From contig NC_017585.1 in assembly GCF_000240165.1 (NCBI RefSeq), forward strand, positions 1 to 64,000: DNA of 64,000 nucleotides, given 5' to 3'. Each line of letters starts with the position of its first letter. The first letter of the stretch is position 1. The DNA is from Streptantibioticus cattleyicolor NRRL 8057 = DSM 46488. Lineage in GTDB: Bacteria > Actinomycetota > Actinomycetes > Streptomycetales > Streptomycetaceae. Both the position numbers and the translations under genes were made by a program. The notes under the pieces are model-generated. The model saw only the letters and a program-made list of their open reading frames with translations, had not been told where the DNA came from and did no database searches. Below, piece by piece: positions 61,254 to 64,000 of this stretch.

Positions 61254-62779
61254 CTTCCTCCGACCACCAGGCGCAGGGCCGGCCACCACTACCGCCTCTT
61301 CCGCCGGCCGCGCCTCCCTTGCCGCCCGGGCCGCCTCCCGTCCCGCCTCCCCCCGGCCGCATGCGTGGGGCGCGTGGACCGGTGGCCGCGCTCGCGGGCG
61401 TGATCGCCGGGATCCTCGCCCTCGCCGTCGCCCTCACGTTCTGGGGCCCCGGCTCCTCGTCCTCCACCGAGGTTTCTCCCGCCCCCGCCGCCTCCGCCCC
61501 CGCCGCGCGGCCGGGGTTCACCTGGTCGTTGCGTACCGCGGACACCGGCACCTTCGTGGGGCTGTGGAGTACGGCGACGTCCGTGGTGCTGGGCAGCAAG
61601 TACGGGCTGACCGCGTACGACGCCGCCTCCGGCGACCGGATCTGGTCCTGGAGACCGCCGGGGAACGGGCTGTTGTGCAACATGAGCCCCGACACGTCCT
61701 TCGGCACGGGCGCCTTCATCTACGGTGTGTGGGCCGCGAACCCGGGCATCGAGAGGTGCGATCACCTCCAGACCGTCTCCCTGGCCTCCGGCCGGCTCGG
61801 CTGGACACGCCCGGTCGACCTGGTCGGGGCCGGCTCCACCGGCTTTCCCGACCGGCTCGGCGGTACCTCACTGTCCATCAGCGGCTACGTGGTGACGACG
61901 CCCTTCGCGGGGTCCCGGACCCATGACCAGCGCGGCACCGACCTGCTCAGCGTCGACGTGCGCACCGGCCGGGTGAGGTGGTCGACCGACTTCGGCCCGG
62001 CGGGCATGCCGGGCGGATGCCGCCTGAGCGGACCGGCACAGGCGCTGGTGGGGATGGTCTACGTCCTGGCCGAGTGCGGCGACCAGGCCAGGCTGTTCTC
62101 CCTCGGTGACGGTCCGCCGTCCCGCCCGGCCGGGATGATCGCCCTGCCCGGGTGCAACAGCGTGCGGCCGTACACCGCGGTGCGCCGGAGTCTGTCCGGC
62201 TTCATGACCGTCCGTGGCTCCCGTCTGCTGGTCGGCTGCTATCTGGCCGATCCGGGTGGCGGCTCGCTCTACGTGTTGCCCGCGGGCACGGGCCGGCCGG
62301 TCCCGCTGGACACGGCCGGGGCCGCCACCAACACGGTGGCCTTCGCCTCCGGGGTCGTGTACGGGCCGGCCAACCTTGTCCTGAGTTCGGACACGTTGTA
62401 CCTGGTCAAGGGCGACAACCGCGCCAACGGCCGCACGGACGGCGTCATAGCGGTGGACCTCGCCACCGGACGGCAGCGCTGGAACACCACACTGCCGGGC
62501 GCCTCCTCGGTCGCTCTGACGGCAGCCACCGACTCCGGCGTCGAAGTGCTGACCGGTACGGGCGACCACGCTTCGCTCCATACCGTGACCCGTACCGGTC
62601 AGGTGACGCCGGCACCATCGTGGCCGACCGAGCAGGCCACCTCCTTCCGCTGGGACCCCCACGTCAACCCCCCTCGGGCCGCACGCACGGGAGACCGTCT
62701 CGCCATCGCCTTCCCCGGCTCGTACGAACCTGACCGGACGAGCCTCGGGGTCCTGCCCCTGGGGGTGCGCCGTGGCTGA
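61250..62779 (+). CDS. Membrane-anchored PQQ-type beta-propeller protein
   Basis: 509 residues. A Pro-rich cytoplasmic N-terminus (residues about 11-37), one membrane helix near 45-65 (VAALAGVIAGILALAVALTF), a Ser/Ala/Pro linker, and an extracellular propeller. The propeller repeats contain the YDAASGDRIWSW and DVRTGRVRWSTDFG type (AxDxxTGxxxW, PQQ repeats), again as DLATGRQRWNTTLPG. PQQ binding itself is doubtful; such domains are often protein scaffolds like BamB. GTG 61250 overlaps the previous stop. It likely works with the two upstream products at the cell surface. Confidence 0.78.
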   Translation: MTSSDHQAQGRPPLPPLPPAAPPLPPGPPPVPPPPGRMRGARGPVAALAGVIAGILALAVALTFWGPGSSSSTEVSPAPAASAPAARPGFTWSLRTADTGTFVGLWSTATSVVLGSKYGLTAYDAASGDRIWSWRPPGNGLLCNMSPDTSFGTGAFIYGVWAANPGIERCDHLQTVSLASGRLGWTRPVDLVGAGSTGFPDRLGGTSLSISGYVVTTPFAGSRTHDQRGTDLLSVDVRTGRVRWSTDFGPAGMPGGCRLSGPAQALVGMVYVLAECGDQARLFSLGDGPPSRPAGMIALPGCNSVRPYTAVRRSLSGFMTVRGSRLLVGCYLADPGGGSLYVLPAGTGRPVPLDTAGAATNTVAFASGVVYGPANLVLSSDTLYLVKGDNRANGRTDGVIAVDLATGRQRWNTTLPGASSVALTAATDSGVEVLTGTGDHASLHTVTRTGQVTPAPSWPTEQATSFRWDPHVNPPRAARTGDRLAIAFPGSYEPDRTSLGVLPLGVRRG

Positions 62780-63019
62780 GCCGACAGCGTGACCAGTGCG
62801 CTGGGCACCCCGGTACGCCGCGACGGCGTCCCTCTGCGCCTCGGATGAGCGGTCGGAGCCCCTCCGTTCCACAACAGGGCCCAGCTCCGCCGAACCGCCA
62901 GGTCTCCCATGCGTCGGAAAGCCCCCTCACATCCCGGACCCGTCACATTCCCGATCGCCGTACTGTTCAGCGATGGGCTCGCACCGGATACTGGCGTGGC
63001 CGCGACAGGGAAGGGCGAG

Positions 63020-63807
63020 ATGGCCAGAAAGCCTGTGGAACCATCGACTTCGGTGACGGAACTCGCGCGTACGCGGGGGTTCGGCGATCGCGTACGCAGC
63101 TTCACGCCGCGCCGGGCGAAGCCCGACCGGGCCGGGGGCGTCGGCTGCCTGCTGGTCATCGTCCTCGCGCCCGTCGGTGTGGTGCTGGCCGTGCCGTTCG
63201 CGCCGTGGACACCGGGGATGCATGTCGCCGGGTATGTGCTGACGTTCGTGGCGCTCGTGCTGCTGACGGTGGTCAGCAGCAGGGACAACAGGGCGCGGGT
63301 CCTCCACGGCGATCTGCACGTCTACCGGGGCGGCCTGGTCATGCGGTCCGCCGCCGCGCCCGACGCCGGTTTCTAAGCCCTGCCCTGGCCCGAGATCGTG
63401 CCGTACCACTGGACCGAGTACCACGCGGTGGGCTCCGCGGGCAACACGCAGGCCCGTCCCTACCTGCTGCTGACCACGCACGAGGACGCGAGGTGCGGCG
63501 TTTCTCGGGAACGGACGCGGTGCTGATCGCGAGACTCGCGACGGCGGACGAAGGCCCCAGGGCCATGCGGCGACTTGAGGAGACGGGCTCGGTCACCTAC
63601 GGCGCCTACACGGTGACCGCCGAATCACTGATCGTCCAGGACACGACGTACCCCTGGTCACAGGTGCGTCGCAAGCCGTTGCGGCCCGACAGCGTGGTCC
63701 AGACGCGCCAACCGAACGGCAAGTGGCGCGACTTGGAGATCCCGGAAGCGAAGACACCCCACAGCGCGGTGCTGCTCGACCTGATACGTCATCAGGTCGA
63801 TTCGTAG
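63020..63807 (+). pseudogene. Two-helix membrane protein, broken by a stop and a frameshift
   Basis: ATG 63020 (GAAGGG upstream) begins a protein with two membrane helices (VGCLLVIVLAPVGVVLAVPF, MHVAGYVLTFVALVLLTVVS) followed by a PH-like beta domain (ARVLHGDLHVYRGGLVMRS). An in-frame TAA at 63374-63376 interrupts ...DAGF / ALPWPEIVPYHWTEYH. One base is missing near 63488-63489 before EVRRFSGTDAVLIARLATAD. The last part (VQDTTYPWSQVRRKPLRPDS) runs to 63807. About 262 residues if intact. Two lesions make a true pseudogene more likely here than in the other frameshifted genes. Confidence 0.65.
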
Positions 63808-63843
63808 GCGGGGCCACCGAGTGCGAGGGGGCCGTCTGGTGCG

Positions 63844-64000
63844 TCAGCCGTCGGCGAGGCGTTGGATGGTGGCGCTCAGCCATGCCTGGAGGTCGGCGGG
63901 GTCGCCGAGTTCGGAACGCAGGACCCGGCGGCGGGTCGAGACGCCGAGCACGAAGGCGTCGATCGCCGCGGCTCGGTTGCGGGCGTCCGCGTCGTCCAGG
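63844..64000 (-). CDS. TetR-family regulator, C-terminal part (runs off the window)
   Basis: The last 51 residues, LDDADARNRAAAIDAFVLGV, then LGDPADLQAWLSATIQRLAD, look like the final helices of a TetR ligand-binding domain. The HTH half lies beyond the window edge. Convergent with the broken membrane gene. Confidence 0.65.
   Translation of the reverse strand, partial: LDDADARNRAAAIDAFVLGVSTRRRVLRSELGDPADLQAWLSATIQRLADG

Overview
This is a high-GC actinomycete chromosome segment, most likely Streptomyces or a close relative such as Kitasatospora or Streptacidiphilus. The evidence is uniform third-position GC, many GTG starts with four-base overlaps (GTGA, ATGA), a dense set of LysR, TetR, MarR and Lrp regulators each beside a small catabolic or efflux gene, a type I PKS, secreted collagenase, DUF4232 lipoprotein and SCO6745-family proteins. 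It reads as accessory chromosome-arm sequence. No rRNA, tRNA or CRISPR array was seen.

Layout. 1-7 kb: HelD-type RNA polymerase/helicase factor, a frameshifted LysR gene, an epoxide hydrolase, a frameshifted FAH-family hydrolase and an SCO6745-family protein. 7.4-11.1 kb: a translationally coupled operon of ABC ATPase, permease, NarL-type histidine kinase and response regulator behind a 41-bp repeated operator. 11.2-14 kb: an ECF41 sigma factor divergent from a carboxymuconolactone-decarboxylase-like (CMD) gene, with matching ECF41-type promoters in front of both, then a dienelactone-hydrolase-like gene. 14-23 kb: a MocR regulator, LysE exporter with a B3/4 protein, D-hydroxyacid dehydrogenase, GNAT, and a membrane alpha/beta hydrolase with its ArsR-like regulator. 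23.4-25.3 kb: a LysR gene and its divergent oxidoreductase, which is split by an 887-bp IS5-family element and truncated against a GNAT gene. 26.5-29.3 kb: SDR and amidohydrolase with a divergent MarR gene and the wreck of an MFS pump.

29.8-36.5 kb holds the most interesting metabolic unit. A double-module Lrp regulator is followed by five co-directional genes: aconitase/IPM-isomerase-type large and small subunits, an MmgE/PrpD protein, a PrpF/methylitaconate-isomerase protein and an isocitrate-lyase/PEP-mutase-family lyase. All but the MmgE/PrpD gene have family counterparts in the lower 2,3-dimethylmalate branch of anaerobic nicotinate fermentation. They could form a CoA-independent route that isomerises, hydrates and cleaves an itaconate-like acid. 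Transposase scars lie just downstream.

37.7-47.2 kb: a methyltransferase, a single-module KS-AT-DH-cMT-ER-KR-ACP polyketide synthase (fungal highly-reducing architecture) and a type II thioesterase on the minus strand. 47-64 kb: DUF4232 lipoprotein, TetX-like monooxygenase with divergent TetR, secreted proteins, M9 collagenase and LysR, MarR with divergent cupin and SnoaL-like genes, MFS and hydrolase with divergent TetR, a three-gene envelope unit ending in a PQQ-type beta-propeller, a broken membrane gene and the end of a TetR gene.

Across the window at least six otherwise well-conserved genes carry single-base frameshifts, several in short G/C runs. Either the assembly has residual indel errors or this is a decaying region. 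The intact catalytic motifs on both sides of each shift favour sequence error for several of them.
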